Assembly: GCF_050030965.1 (NCBI RefSeq)
Contig: NZ_CP188297.1
Span: 3,100,001-3,164,000 of the forward strand
Length of the DNA stretch: 64,000 nucleotides
Reading direction: 5' to 3'
Origin: Glutamicibacter sp002979865
GTDB taxonomy: Bacteria > Actinomycetota > Actinomycetes > Actinomycetales > Micrococcaceae
Part shown: one piece after another, positions 1 to 7,740 of the stretch
Numbering within the stretch: position 1 is the first letter of the stretch
Layout: each line of letters starts with the position of its first letter
Translations under genes and position numbers: made by a program
Notes under the pieces: generated by a model
Databases searched by the model: none
Told to the model about the DNA's origin: nothing
The model's input: the letters and a program-made list of their open reading frames with translations, nothing else

Positions 1-1
1 A

Positions 2-580
2 TTCATGATCAACACCTTCATGATGACCTGGGGCTATCCTTTCCTTGTCGAAGGCCAAGGCATAGACGGTGCGCTGGCATCGGGCTTGATGGCGGTGTTC
101 GTTGTCGTTTCCATCGTGGTGGGACCGATCCTCGGCGCCCTGACCTCGCGCCATGCCAGCCAGCGTTCCAACTTTGCCCTGGGCATTGTCGGCTCAATCC
201 TGGTGATGTGGGCAGTCGTCCTATTCTGGCCAGGGCAGGCCCCGCTATGGATTCTGGTGCTATTGATGATCGCCATTGCCGCCGGTGGCCCGGCCTCCGT
301 AATCGGCTTCGACTTCGCCCGAACGTTCAACCCGCCGCAGGTGCTGGGAACGGCCACCGGCCTGGTGAACACCGGCGGGTTCATAGGTGCCTTTGTCACG
401 ATCTACGTCATCGGATTCATCATGGACATGCTGTATAAGGCCAACGGCTCGGTGGGCGAGCTCTACAATCTTCAGGCCTTCCGCGTGGCCCTGTCAGTCC
501 AGTTCGCCATGGCATTGCTCGGTATGGTGTTCATGGTCGTTGAACGCCGCAAGGCACGCCGCTTCCTCGCCGAGCAGTAA
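2..580 (+). CDS. MFS transporter, C-terminal part (cut by window start)
   Basis: About 190 residues of a polytopic membrane protein are visible. The reading frame stays open to the first base, so the true start lies outside the window. At least five hydrophobic segments alternate with short loops, and a basic tail (ERRKARR) ends the chain, as is usual for a cytoplasmic C-terminus. A GLVNTGGFIGAF stretch and a G-rich helix resemble the second half of major facilitator transporters of the nitrate/nitrite or oxalate/formate-like type. The substrate cannot be told. The family call rests on topology and Gly-rich helices, not on a diagnostic motif. Confidence 0.7.
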   Translation, partial: FMINTFMMTWGYPFLVEGQGIDGALASGLMAVFVVVSIVVGPILGALTSRHASQRSNFALGIVGSILVMWAVVLFWPGQAPLWILVLLMIAIAAGGPASVIGFDFARTFNPPQVLGTATGLVNTGGFIGAFVTIYVIGFIMDMLYKANGSVGELYNLQAFRVALSVQFAMALLGMVFMVVERRKARRFLAEQ

Positions 581-665
581 GCCCGCACCGGGGCGATCCG
601 AAAGGTTCTCCACAGCTCGCAGCCTCTGACCTCATGCGCCAAGCGCAGCGTTGCACCGTGGAGCC

Positions 666-1769
666 ATGACAACTACACCGGAACGCCACCCTCTCTCGCT
701 GTCCAGTTGCGAGGACATCTTGGCGTATGTGCCCCATGCCCTAGGTTTCTATCCTCAGAATTCGGCCGTGCTGATGCTGATAGACGAGGACCATCTGGAA
801 GCGACCTTGCGAGTTGATCTGCCCGAGGAAAACACGGCTGCAGAGCTTGGGACGTGGACCGCGCAGCTGCTGAGCCTGCTAGAACGAATGCCCCATATCC
901 AAGGGGTGGTTCTGGTGGTCTATGCGCCCGAAGGAACGTCGGCCGGCTCCGGTATTCCCTACGCGGATCTGGTCGCGCAGCTAGAGCAGGGGCTGACAAG
1001 CAAAAAGGTCTTGCTGCGTCACAGCTGGTGCCGGCAGGATCGTGTGGTCTGGAACTACGCGACCGATGATTACGCAGAGCCGACGCCCGTGCGCCCGGTG
1101 GAAACGAACGAAACGCATTTGTCGTTGGTCTTCGCCGGGTCGGCTCCGTTGGATATTCCATGGGACGGTAGCGGAATCCCGCAATGGCCGCAGGCTGCTG
1201 AGATCCTGAAGATCATCTCGAATCAGCAGCACAACGTCGTCAACTGCTTGGAAGCGTGGCTGCAGACCATGGACCTAGCTGAGCCAGAAGCCCGGGCCTG
1301 GATTCACGATGAGCATGAGCATGCCGCATTGCTACTGGGTTCCTTGGAAGTGAAAATCGTGCGTGACCTTCTTCCGTACCTGGCTGGTCAAGGACTTGAA
1401 GCATCACTGGATGTGCTGTTCGGCGTGATGCGCGGGGATCGCGAAGCTGCCGCCGCGCCGTTGACCAACTATTTGCTGGGACGTGGTTGGCATGCTCCGG
1501 ACTGGCAGAGGATTGACCGGTTGTGGCTGGTCGCCAGAGACCTGCTCGGCGTTGCTGAAGGCAACGCGCGGCAGGCCCTGCTGTGCATTCTTGCGTGGAT
1601 CGAGTGGGCGCGAGGCAGGGGATCCATGGCGTTGTGCCTGTTGGGGCGAGCGGTCGAGGAAAACCCGAATTACGAGCTGGCCAGGCTGCTGCAAAAGCTG
1701 ATGTCCCATGGAATCATGCCAGAATGGGCGACCGACCAATTGCGGGCATGGCGTGCTAGTTTCAGTTGA
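666..1769 (+). CDS. DUF4192 domain-containing protein
   Basis: A 367-residue soluble protein of unknown function. The N-terminus (LSLSSCEDILAYVPHALGF, then a strand-rich segment) matches my memory of the actinobacterial DUF4192 family, usually found close to sigA as here. An in-frame ATG lies 15 bases further upstream, but ATG 666 gives the family-like start MTTTPE. No signal peptide, membrane segment or catalytic motif is visible. The C-terminal half is helical and rich in Leu, Ala and Trp, and may form a TPR-like helical bundle. The 254 bp to sigA suggest a separate transcript. Confidence 0.8.
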   Translation: MTTTPERHPLSLSSCEDILAYVPHALGFYPQNSAVLMLIDEDHLEATLRVDLPEENTAAELGTWTAQLLSLLERMPHIQGVVLVVYAPEGTSAGSGIPYADLVAQLEQGLTSKKVLLRHSWCRQDRVVWNYATDDYAEPTPVRPVETNETHLSLVFAGSAPLDIPWDGSGIPQWPQAAEILKIISNQQHNVVNCLEAWLQTMDLAEPEARAWIHDEHEHAALLLGSLEVKIVRDLLPYLAGQGLEASLDVLFGVMRGDREAAAAPLTNYLLGRGWHAPDWQRIDRLWLVARDLLGVAEGNARQALLCILAWIEWARGRGSMALCLLGRAVEENPNYELARLLQKLMSHGIMPEWATDQLRAWRASFS

Positions 1770-1930
1770 GCAGCAACAGCCGGAGTGTCTCAAGTGGTGT
1801 CCTGGTGGCAATTCATGGATAATGGGACAACAGACCCGGTTAGGTTCGAATTGCCTATGTCTTGAAATCTCCGGATTTCGGGAACATTAGGCGGGCTTGA
1901 TGCGTTGATATCAATGTGCCAGCCCTCGGT

Positions 1931-1949
1931 GTTTAGTCAATGATTAAAC
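1931..1949. promoter_or_regulatory. Near-perfect 19-bp palindrome and -35-like box upstream of sigA
   Basis: The arms GTTTAGTCA and TGATTAAAC flank a single A and differ from perfect symmetry at one position. A TTGACA hexamer follows at 1960-1965. I see no convincing -10 at the right spacing, so the promoter itself is uncertain. The palindrome could be an operator acting on the principal sigma factor gene. Confidence 0.35.
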
Positions 1950-2023
1950 GCCATCGGACTTGACAGGGTCATAGTGGTGTTACCGGCAGGTGCATCCGGA
2001 ACGCATCGTTAGAAAGGTTATTC

Positions 2024-3235
2024 GTGTCATCTTCTGAGACGAACGCTAATCGCAAAGCAACTGAGGCCGAGGTTGAAGCGGCCGAGGTCGAGGCAGCCGC
2101 CCCTGCAGCGAAGAAGCGCGCTACCAAGGCCAAGCCTCGGACTAAAAAGGTCGCTGCTGAAACTGCAGTGCAAGACGAATCAACCGGAGCGTCGGCTGAC
2201 GCCGATGACGATGTTGAGCAAGGCACCGATTCGAAGGACTCGAAGTCTGACGATGATTCGAAGGGCTTCACCCTTTCAACCGGTGACGATGATGCTCCAC
2301 AGCAGCAGGTCATGGTCGCTGGAGCGACCGCTGACCCAGTCAAGGATTACCTGAAGCAGATCGGCAAGGTCGCGCTGCTGAACGCTGAGCAGGAAGTTGA
2401 CTTGGCTCTGCGCATCGAAGCGGGCCTGTTCGCAACTGACAAGTTGGAAAAGGACGACGGCTCGATGGACCAGCGCTTGCGCTGGGACTATGAGCAGATC
2501 ATCCACGACGGCAAGATCGCCAAGAACCACTTGCTGGAAGCCAACCTTCGCCTCGTAGTTTCGCTGGCCAAGCGCTACACCGGCCGCGGCATGCTGTTCC
2601 TGGACCTGATCCAGGAAGGCAACCTTGGCCTGATCCGTGCAGTGGAGAAATTCGACTACACCAAGGGCTTCAAGTTCTCGACCTACGCCACCTGGTGGAT
2701 CCGCCAGGCAATTACCCGTGCCATGGCTGACCAGGCACGTACCATTCGTATTCCAGTGCACATGGTTGAAGTCATCAACAAGCTGGCACGTGTCCAGCGC
2801 CAGATGCTCCAGGACCTGGGCCGCGAACCAACCCCAGAAGAGCTGGCCAAGGAATTGGACATGACCCCTGAAAAGGTTGTCGAAGTCCAGAAGTATGGTC
2901 GCGAACCAATTTCCTTGCACACCCCATTGGGTGAAGACGGCGACTCCGAATTCGGTGACCTCATTGAAGACTCGGAAGCAGTAGTCCCAGCCGATGCAGT
3001 TTCGTTCACCTTGTTGCAGGAGCAGCTCCACTCGGTGCTCGACACGCTCTCAGAGCGTGAAGCAGGCGTGGTGGCCATGCGCTTCGGCCTGACCGATGGC
3101 CAGCCTAAGACCTTGGATGAAATCGGCAAGGTCTACGGTGTGACTCGTGAACGCATTCGCCAGATCGAGTCCAAGACGATGTCCAAGCTTCGTCACCCAT
3201 CGCGTTCCCAGGTACTGCGCGATTACCTAGACTAA
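2024..3235 (+). CDS. sigA: RNA polymerase principal sigma factor SigA/HrdB
   Basis: A 403-residue primary sigma-70 factor that directs RNA polymerase to housekeeping promoters. The first 100 or so residues are Ala/Lys- then Asp/Ser-rich and poorly conserved, as in actinobacterial SigA. Region 1.2 begins at DPVKDYLKQIG. Region 2 carries DLIQEGNLGLIRAVEKFDY and the YATWWIRQAI segment that reads and melts the -10 element. Region 4 ends with the helix-turn-helix GVTRERIRQIE that reads -35. The GTG start is preceded by AGAAAGG at 2011-2017. It is monocistronic, with a strong terminator immediately after the stop. Confidence 0.97.
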   Translation: MSSSETNANRKATEAEVEAAEVEAAAPAAKKRATKAKPRTKKVAAETAVQDESTGASADADDDVEQGTDSKDSKSDDDSKGFTLSTGDDDAPQQQVMVAGATADPVKDYLKQIGKVALLNAEQEVDLALRIEAGLFATDKLEKDDGSMDQRLRWDYEQIIHDGKIAKNHLLEANLRLVVSLAKRYTGRGMLFLDLIQEGNLGLIRAVEKFDYTKGFKFSTYATWWIRQAITRAMADQARTIRIPVHMVEVINKLARVQRQMLQDLGREPTPEELAKELDMTPEKVVEVQKYGREPISLHTPLGEDGDSEFGDLIEDSEAVVPADAVSFTLLQEQLHSVLDTLSEREAGVVAMRFGLTDGQPKTLDEIGKVYGVTRERIRQIESKTMSKLRHPSRSQVLRDYLD

Positions 3236-3246
3236 GAATCTGAGGA

Positions 3247-3290
3247 TGTGGCCAGTAGTTCATTCATTGAACTGCTGGCCACATTTTTAT
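3247..3290 (+). terminator. Rho-independent terminator of sigA
   Basis: The arms TGTGGCCAGTAGTTCA and TGAACTGCTGGCCACA (16 bp with one G-T pair, loop of 5) are followed by TTTTTA. It begins 12 bases after the sigA stop codon. Confidence 0.85.
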
Positions 3291-3307
3291 TTGCCGTTAA
3301 TGCAAGA

Positions 3308-3337
3308 AGAAGGTGACCCAGAATTGGGTCACCTTCT
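3308..3337 (-). terminator. Hairpin downstream of the DUF7455 gene
   Basis: A perfect 13-bp stem, AGAAGGTGACCCA with its complement, and a 4-base loop, 24 bases past the stop of the minus-strand DUF7455 gene. The following T-tract is weak on that strand. Confidence 0.5.
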
Positions 3338-3360
3338 CGAATTAGTGGCTGGCAACGAGT

Positions 3361-3585
3361 TTAGTCGTTGGCGTCCACCTTGGGCTTTTCATAGAGTCGC
3401 GAGGACTCATCCTGCCAGACCGAAGTCTGCGGACGCAGTTTCGGTTCTACATCGCGGGCATGGTGAGCGCAGAAGAGCAACTCACCGCCTGTCGAAGCCA
3501 GCACGGCTCGCACGTAGGCCTGTGCGCCGCAGCGGTCGCACCGGTCGAGGGCGTTCAGTTCACGACTAGCGGTCGTAGTAGTCAT
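3361..3585 (-). CDS. DUF7455 small metal-binding-like protein
   Basis: A 74-residue protein. The start MTTTTASREL is chosen because an AGGAGG ribosome-binding site sits just upstream on the minus strand (3591-3599). A CDRCGAQAY knuckle and an LLFCAHHA motif about 20 residues later give Cys and His residues spaced as in a small zinc site. This layout, and the location between sigA and the topoisomerase IV gene parE, fit the actinobacterial DUF7455 family. The function is unknown; nucleic-acid binding is possible but not shown. It is transcribed convergently with sigA and divergently from parE. Confidence 0.85.
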   Translation of the reverse strand: MTTTTASRELNALDRCDRCGAQAYVRAVLASTGGELLFCAHHARDVEPKLRPQTSVWQDESSRLYEKPKVDAND

Positions 3586-3806
3586 TGCCAGCCTCCTAAA
3601 GTTGATGGTTACTCTATACAACCAGCTTGGGCTCCGACTTTATCCCGATTTGCCTGTTCTTTCGCTCACCGCGTAGCGCATGTGGATAAGGTCATAGGAG
3701 ACCGGCGTGCTGGGCAGCACCGGAAAATAGCGGGTATTCGAACACATTAACGATTAGAATATGGAATAAGACGTACTTTCTCATGCAAGTAGGAGACAAC
3801 AGCTCA

Positions 3807-5915
3807 GTGGCTTCATCCGACAATTACAGCGCCCGGCACCTTTCGGTCTTGGAAGGCCTGGAAGCGGTTCGTAAGCGCCCAGGCATGTACATCGGCTCCA
3901 CCGACTCCCGTGGCTTGATGCATTGCCTCTGGGAGATCATCGATAACTCAGTTGACGAAGCGCTGGGCGGTTTCGGCCAGGCAATTGACGTCATCTTGCA
4001 CTCTGACGGCTCCGTTGAAGTCCAGGATGACGGCCGCGGCATTCCTGTCGATGTTGAACCCAAGACAGGCTTGAGCGGTTTGGAAGTTGTCTTCACCAAG
4101 CTGCACGCCGGCGGCAAGTTCGGTGGCGGCTCCTACAGTGCTTCGGGCGGTTTGCACGGCGTGGGCGCCTCGGTCGTCAACGCCTTGTCGGCCCGTTTGG
4201 ACGTCGAAGTTGACCGCGGCGGCAAGACCTACGGCCTGCAGTTCCGTCGTGGAGAGCCAGGCAAATTTACCGATAAGGGCCGCAAGAAAGCGGACGCTTC
4301 TTTCAAGGCTCATGAGACGGCGACGGCTCCGGGCGTTATCGGCAAAGCCAAGCGGGGCGTGACTGGAACGCGCATTCGCTACTGGGCGGATAACCATATC
4401 TTCACCCCGGATGCGAAGTTCTCCTATAAGGATTTGCAGGATCGAGCGCGCCAGACCTCCTTCTTGGTTCCTGGGTTGCGCATCACCCTGCGCGATGAAC
4501 GTGGATTACCGGATACCCCGGGTGCGGACGGGCCTCATGAGGAAGTGTTCCAGCATGATGGCGGCATCAGCGAGTTCGTCGACTATCTGAGCAGCGACTC
4601 GCCGGTCACGGACATCTGGCGTTTCCATGGCAGCGGATCGTTCCATGAAAAGGTTCCGGTCATCGATGGCAGTGGTCGCAGCCATATTGAAGATGTGCAG
4701 CGTGTCTGCGAAGTTGACGTCGCGGTGCGTTGGGGAATCGGCTACGAAACCTCGCTGCGCAGCTTCGTGAATATCATTGCGACCCCCAAGGGCGGTACGC
4801 ATACTGCCGGCTTCGAACAGGCCATGCTCAAGTCCTTCCGCAAGAATGTGGAGGCCAATGCGCGGAAGCTCAAGTTCGGCCAGAAGGATAAGCTGGAGAA
4901 GGACGACGTGCTGGCGGGCATGACTGCCGTGCTGACCGTCCGACTGGCAGAGCCGCAGTTCGAAGGGCAGACCAAGGAAATTTTGGGTACACCGCAGGTG
5001 CGCCAGATTGTTTCCAAGGTGCTGGAGAAGGCACTCAACGACCGACTGGGATCCAATAAGCGCAACGAGAAGGCTGAAGCGTCCACGCTGCTGGAGAAGG
5101 TCGTCAACGAGATGAAATCTCGCGTGTCGGCACGTATGCACAAGGAAACCCAGCGTCGCAAGACCGCTTTGGAGTCTTCTTCGCTGCCAACCAAACTGCT
5201 CGATTGCCGCAGCAAGGAAGTTGGAAAGTCTGAACTGTTCATCGTCGAGGGCGACAGCGCATTGGGCACTGCCCGTCTCGCGCGCTCCAGCGAGTACCAG
5301 GCGCTGCTGCCAATTCGAGGCAAGATCCTCAACGTGCAAAAAGCCTCGATTTCGGACATGCTCTCGAACGCGGAGTGCGCAGCGATGATCCAGGTGATTG
5401 GGGCCGGTTCGGGGCGCAGCTTCGACATTGAGCAAGCCCGATACGGCAAGATCATCTTGATGACTGATGCTGATGTTGACGGTGCGCACATTCGGACATT
5501 GCTGTTGACGTTGTTCTATCGCTACATGCGTCCCATGATCGAGCACGGTCGCGTCTATGCAGCGGTTCCGCCGCTGCACCGCATTGAGGTGATCAATCCG
5601 GGGTCGAAGCAGAATGAGGTTATCTACACCTACTCTGAGGCGGAAATGACCAAGCTGCTGGCCAACTTGGAGAAGGAAGGCCGACGCTACAAGGAGCCGA
5701 TCCAGCGCTATAAGGGCCTAGGCGAAATGGACGCGGACCAGCTGGCTGAAACCACCATGGACCTGCGTCATCGTATGCTGCGCCGTGTCGGCATCGAGCA
5801 TGCGCAGGCAGCCGAGGAGGTCTTTGATCTGCTGATGGGCTCCGACGTAGCGCCTCGCAAGAAGTTCATTATCGACGGCGCCGACGATCTTGAACGAGAT
5901 CGTATCGACGTCTAG
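3807..5915 (+). CDS. parE: DNA topoisomerase IV subunit B (GyrB-like type IIA ATPase subunit)
   Basis: A 702-residue ATPase subunit of a type IIA topoisomerase, expected to pair with the ParC encoded at 13.8-16.5 kb for chromosome decatenation. The GHKL ATPase pocket is seen in IDNSVDEALGG, DDGRGIPVD and GGLHGVGASVVNAL. The TOPRIM domain has EGDSALG and the metal-binding DADVDGAHI. The C-terminal RYKGLGEMDADQL motif is present. GTG 3807 is chosen over the in-frame ATG 3783 because AGGAG (3791-3795) precedes it and the protein then starts as family members do. GyrB would look similar; the sigA-DUF7455 neighbourhood favours ParE. Confidence 0.92.
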   Translation: MASSDNYSARHLSVLEGLEAVRKRPGMYIGSTDSRGLMHCLWEIIDNSVDEALGGFGQAIDVILHSDGSVEVQDDGRGIPVDVEPKTGLSGLEVVFTKLHAGGKFGGGSYSASGGLHGVGASVVNALSARLDVEVDRGGKTYGLQFRRGEPGKFTDKGRKKADASFKAHETATAPGVIGKAKRGVTGTRIRYWADNHIFTPDAKFSYKDLQDRARQTSFLVPGLRITLRDERGLPDTPGADGPHEEVFQHDGGISEFVDYLSSDSPVTDIWRFHGSGSFHEKVPVIDGSGRSHIEDVQRVCEVDVAVRWGIGYETSLRSFVNIIATPKGGTHTAGFEQAMLKSFRKNVEANARKLKFGQKDKLEKDDVLAGMTAVLTVRLAEPQFEGQTKEILGTPQVRQIVSKVLEKALNDRLGSNKRNEKAEASTLLEKVVNEMKSRVSARMHKETQRRKTALESSSLPTKLLDCRSKEVGKSELFIVEGDSALGTARLARSSEYQALLPIRGKILNVQKASISDMLSNAECAAMIQVIGAGSGRSFDIEQARYGKIILMTDADVDGAHIRTLLLTLFYRYMRPMIEHGRVYAAVPPLHRIEVINPGSKQNEVIYTYSEAEMTKLLANLEKEGRRYKEPIQRYKGLGEMDADQLAETTMDLRHRMLRRVGIEHAQAAEEVFDLLMGSDVAPRKKFIIDGADDLERDRIDV

Positions 5916-5921
5916 AGCAAT

Positions 5922-5973
5922 GCAAACGGCGAAGTCCCTGGCCCTAACGGGGTCCAGGGACTTCGCTGTTTGC
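5922..5973. terminator. Bidirectional terminator between parE and the M56 gene
   Basis: The 20-base arms GCAAACGGCGAAGTCCCTGG (5922-5941) and 5954-5973 pair with one mismatch around a 12-base loop. It lies between the convergent stops at 5915 and 5986. No strong T-tract is seen. Confidence 0.7.
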
Positions 5974-5985
5974 GCCAAGAGAGTG

Positions 5986-6948
5986 CTACCAGTCCAGCAA
6001 CCGCGGTGCGATGAGCAGGACTGTCGGGCAGATCAGCAACATGATGGTGCTCAGGAGCACTAGTGCGCGCTGGGGGCGGCCCAGCGGATCCTGCGGGGAG
6101 AGCAAGCGTTGCAGCCGGCGGGAGGAGACTTCACCATCTGGCATGCCAACTAGGCCGGCACTGGACGAATGATTCTTTGACGACGAATCATCCATTGCTG
6201 CGGCGGTGGCGACAGTGACAATGGCTTTGAGCAAAGTGTGCCTATTGACCTTTTCCAGTGCTTTGTCGTCGGCGAGCATTTCTATCAGTTGGCGCACTGC
6301 GTCGAGGGCAAGGCGTGAAGTCGGTAGCCAAGGCAACGCTTCGTGCCACGCCGTGAATGCCAGGATCAGCAGATCATGCCGTTGATCCAAATGGGAGCGT
6401 TCATGGGCAATAACCGCCTGTTGCTCTTCGGCAGAGAGCTGGGTGAGCAATCCGCGCGATAGCACGGTCACCGATTGCGAAATCCCCGGCACGCAATATG
6501 CAACAGGCATGTCGTGATCAATCACTAGGGTATTTGGCCGCGTCTGGGACGGGTTGCTCAAGAGGCGCAGCAGATGCCGGTGCTTGGCTCGTTGGCGAGA
6601 GATGCGCCAAGCCGCTCGTATGAGGGTTAATACCAGGTGAAATCCGAAGAGCAGTGCTGCGCTCAAGGCGAACAGGTGCACTTCGCCGGGGTCGGGCACA
6701 CTGGGATCTCCCATTATCAGGAGCCAGCCGCCATGAAGCGCGGAGATGAGGTCATCGCCCAATGGGGCCAAGCCCCAAACAAGCATCGAGCCGATCATGG
6801 AAAGTCCACCGCCTAATGCGATGGCTTGCCAAAGGAGTACCGCTTGCACTGGTGAGCGGGCGGTCCATTTAGCCTTGGATAAAGCCAACGGCGTCGGCCA
6901 CGCCAATGCGATAGCCAACGCCGCTAGGAAATATGAGGTGAGAAGCAC
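5986..6948 (-). CDS. M56-family membrane metallopeptidase (BlaR1/MecR1-like, no sensor domain)
   Basis: A 320-residue integral-membrane zinc protease. Hydrophobic segments lie near residues 5-20, 38-62, 90-112 and 290-312. The zinc motif HERSH (182-186) lies in a cytoplasmic loop, and IEMLADDKA (222-230) can supply the third ligand. In BlaR1 and MecR1, such a protease is activated by a C-terminal extracellular penicillin-binding domain and leads to cleavage of BlaI or MecI. Here the chain ends just after the last membrane helix, so no beta-lactam sensor is present. The start is GTG. It lies 23 bases after the BlaI-type gene on the same strand, as expected for a repressor/protease pair. The signal is unknown. 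Confidence 0.85.
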   Translation of the reverse strand: MLLTSYFLAALAIALAWPTPLALSKAKWTARSPVQAVLLWQAIALGGGLSMIGSMLVWGLAPLGDDLISALHGGWLLIMGDPSVPDPGEVHLFALSAALLFGFHLVLTLIRAAWRISRQRAKHRHLLRLLSNPSQTRPNTLVIDHDMPVAYCVPGISQSVTVLSRGLLTQLSAEEQQAVIAHERSHLDQRHDLLILAFTAWHEALPWLPTSRLALDAVRQLIEMLADDKALEKVNRHTLLKAIVTVATAAAMDDSSSKNHSSSAGLVGMPDGEVSSRRLQRLLSPQDPLGRPQRALVLLSTIMLLICPTVLLIAPRLLDW

Positions 6949-6971
6949 TCAGTCCCCGAAGTTCTTCTAAA

Positions 6972-7343
6972 TTATGCGGACTTTACTGAGTCCAAGATAG
7001 CACGCAGGGATGCTGCCTCGTCGGGGGAGATGCCTCCGATGAATCGTGCCAGGACTGCTTCACGGTCCTGGGCGGTGCCCAGGGCGTCGTTGAGCAGTCC
7101 AACGGTGTGATCCTCACGGGAGGATGAAGCTGCGTACCGGTGAGGGCGGGTAGTGCGCTCGCGCTCTACCAAACCCTTCTTTTCGAGACGGGCTAGCACA
7201 GTCAGCACCGTAGTGACTGCGAGTTCTTTCGCGTCGGTGCCAAGCGCCGCCAAATCATCACGAAGGTCATTCGCGGTGAGTGGTTCTGCAGAATCCCACA
7301 GAAGATCCATGACGGAGCGTTCCAGATCGCCAAGGCTGGCCAC
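6972..7343 (-). CDS. BlaI/MecI/CopY-family transcriptional repressor
   Basis: A winged-helix repressor of about 123 residues. The body VASLGDLERSVMDLLW, then LTANDLRDDL, the VTTVLTVLARLEKKGLVERER recognition region and a C-terminal dimerization helix pair are typical of BlaI/CopY proteins. GTG 7343 is preferred because GTGAGGT lies 8-9 bases upstream and the length equals that of the family. ATG 7364 and ATG 7391 are alternatives without a Shine-Dalgarno site. It is followed by the M56 protease gene and divergent from cydA. The likely targets are its own promoter and the cyd operon (operator-like sites at 7441-7465 and 7681-7705). Confidence 0.9.
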   Translation of the reverse strand: MASLGDLERSVMDLLWDSAEPLTANDLRDDLAALGTDAKELAVTTVLTVLARLEKKGLVERERTTRPHRYAASSSREDHTVGLLNDALGTAQDREAVLARFIGGISPDEAASLRAILDSVKSA

Positions 7344-7440
7344 TAGGTCGTACCTCACTTGCATTAGTTTTGACGCGGTTGCTTGACTCATGGAGTGCAA
7401 GCACACTGCTTGGGTTCTTAATTGTAGCCATCTTTCCACA

Positions 7441-7465
7441 ATATTTCTACGGCATGTAAAAGAGA
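7441..7465. promoter_or_regulatory. Weaker BlaI-type operator candidate near the repressor gene
   Basis: TTTCTACGGCATGTAAAAG shares the TTTCTACGG-A-GTA-AA pattern with the strong site before cydA. The centre is at 7453, about 110 bases before the chosen repressor start, so it is suitably placed for autoregulation. The two arms match at only 6 of 11 positions. Confidence 0.5.
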
Positions 7466-7680
7466 GGGGTGAGTACATGCTTTACCCGTTTCGCAATGAG
7501 GTGCGAGAATGTCGCGGGTGAAACTTGTTGACTTGGGTTTTTTAAGAACCGTAGACACAACCCTGTCAATAGGCTTAGTATTTGCGCCCACGTGCGCACT
7601 GGCGAAGTTTCCAGTTTCTGAAATTGCTTATCGTCTCGATTTCTACACGCTGTCGAAATCGTCTATGGTGGCCTTGGAGA

Positions 7681-7705
7681 ACTTTTCTACGGAACGTAGA
7701 AAAGT
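7681..7705. promoter_or_regulatory. Perfect 25-bp operator-like palindrome upstream of cydA
   Basis: ACTTTTCTACG and CGTAGAAAAGT are perfect 11-base inverted arms around GAA. The core resembles the TAC...GTA dyads bound by BlaI and CopY repressors. It ends 35 bases before the cydA start codon, where bound repressor would block transcription. Confidence 0.75.
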
Positions 7706-7740
7706 GATTGAACTTCGATCCCACGATAGTTGAGGAATCC

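Larger units (their letters stand above)
7344..7740. promoter_or_regulatory. 397-bp divergent control region between the BlaI-type gene and cydA
   Basis: No convincing gene is present: a 74-codon frame at 7509-7733 runs over the operator and has no family features. The region is AT-richer than its flanks. It holds one strong and one weak inverted repeat with TTTCTACGG cores (listed separately). A third looser dyad, GATTTC...GAAATC, lies at 7638-7660 with a TTTCTAC half-site. TATGGT at 7664-7669 could be a -10 for cydA, but no good -35 goes with it. Confidence 0.7.

Noticed and set aside
3730..3760. LexA/SOS box before parE
   Set aside because: TTCGAACACATTAACGA has one good half-site, but the second half does not match the actinobacterial consensus.
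4506..5579. 357-codon frame antisense to parE
   Set aside because: It lies within the ATPase and TOPRIM coding region and has no recognisable domain.
7509..7733. 74-codon frame in the blaI-cydA control region
   Set aside because: It runs across the operator palindrome and has no good ribosome-binding site or family resemblance.
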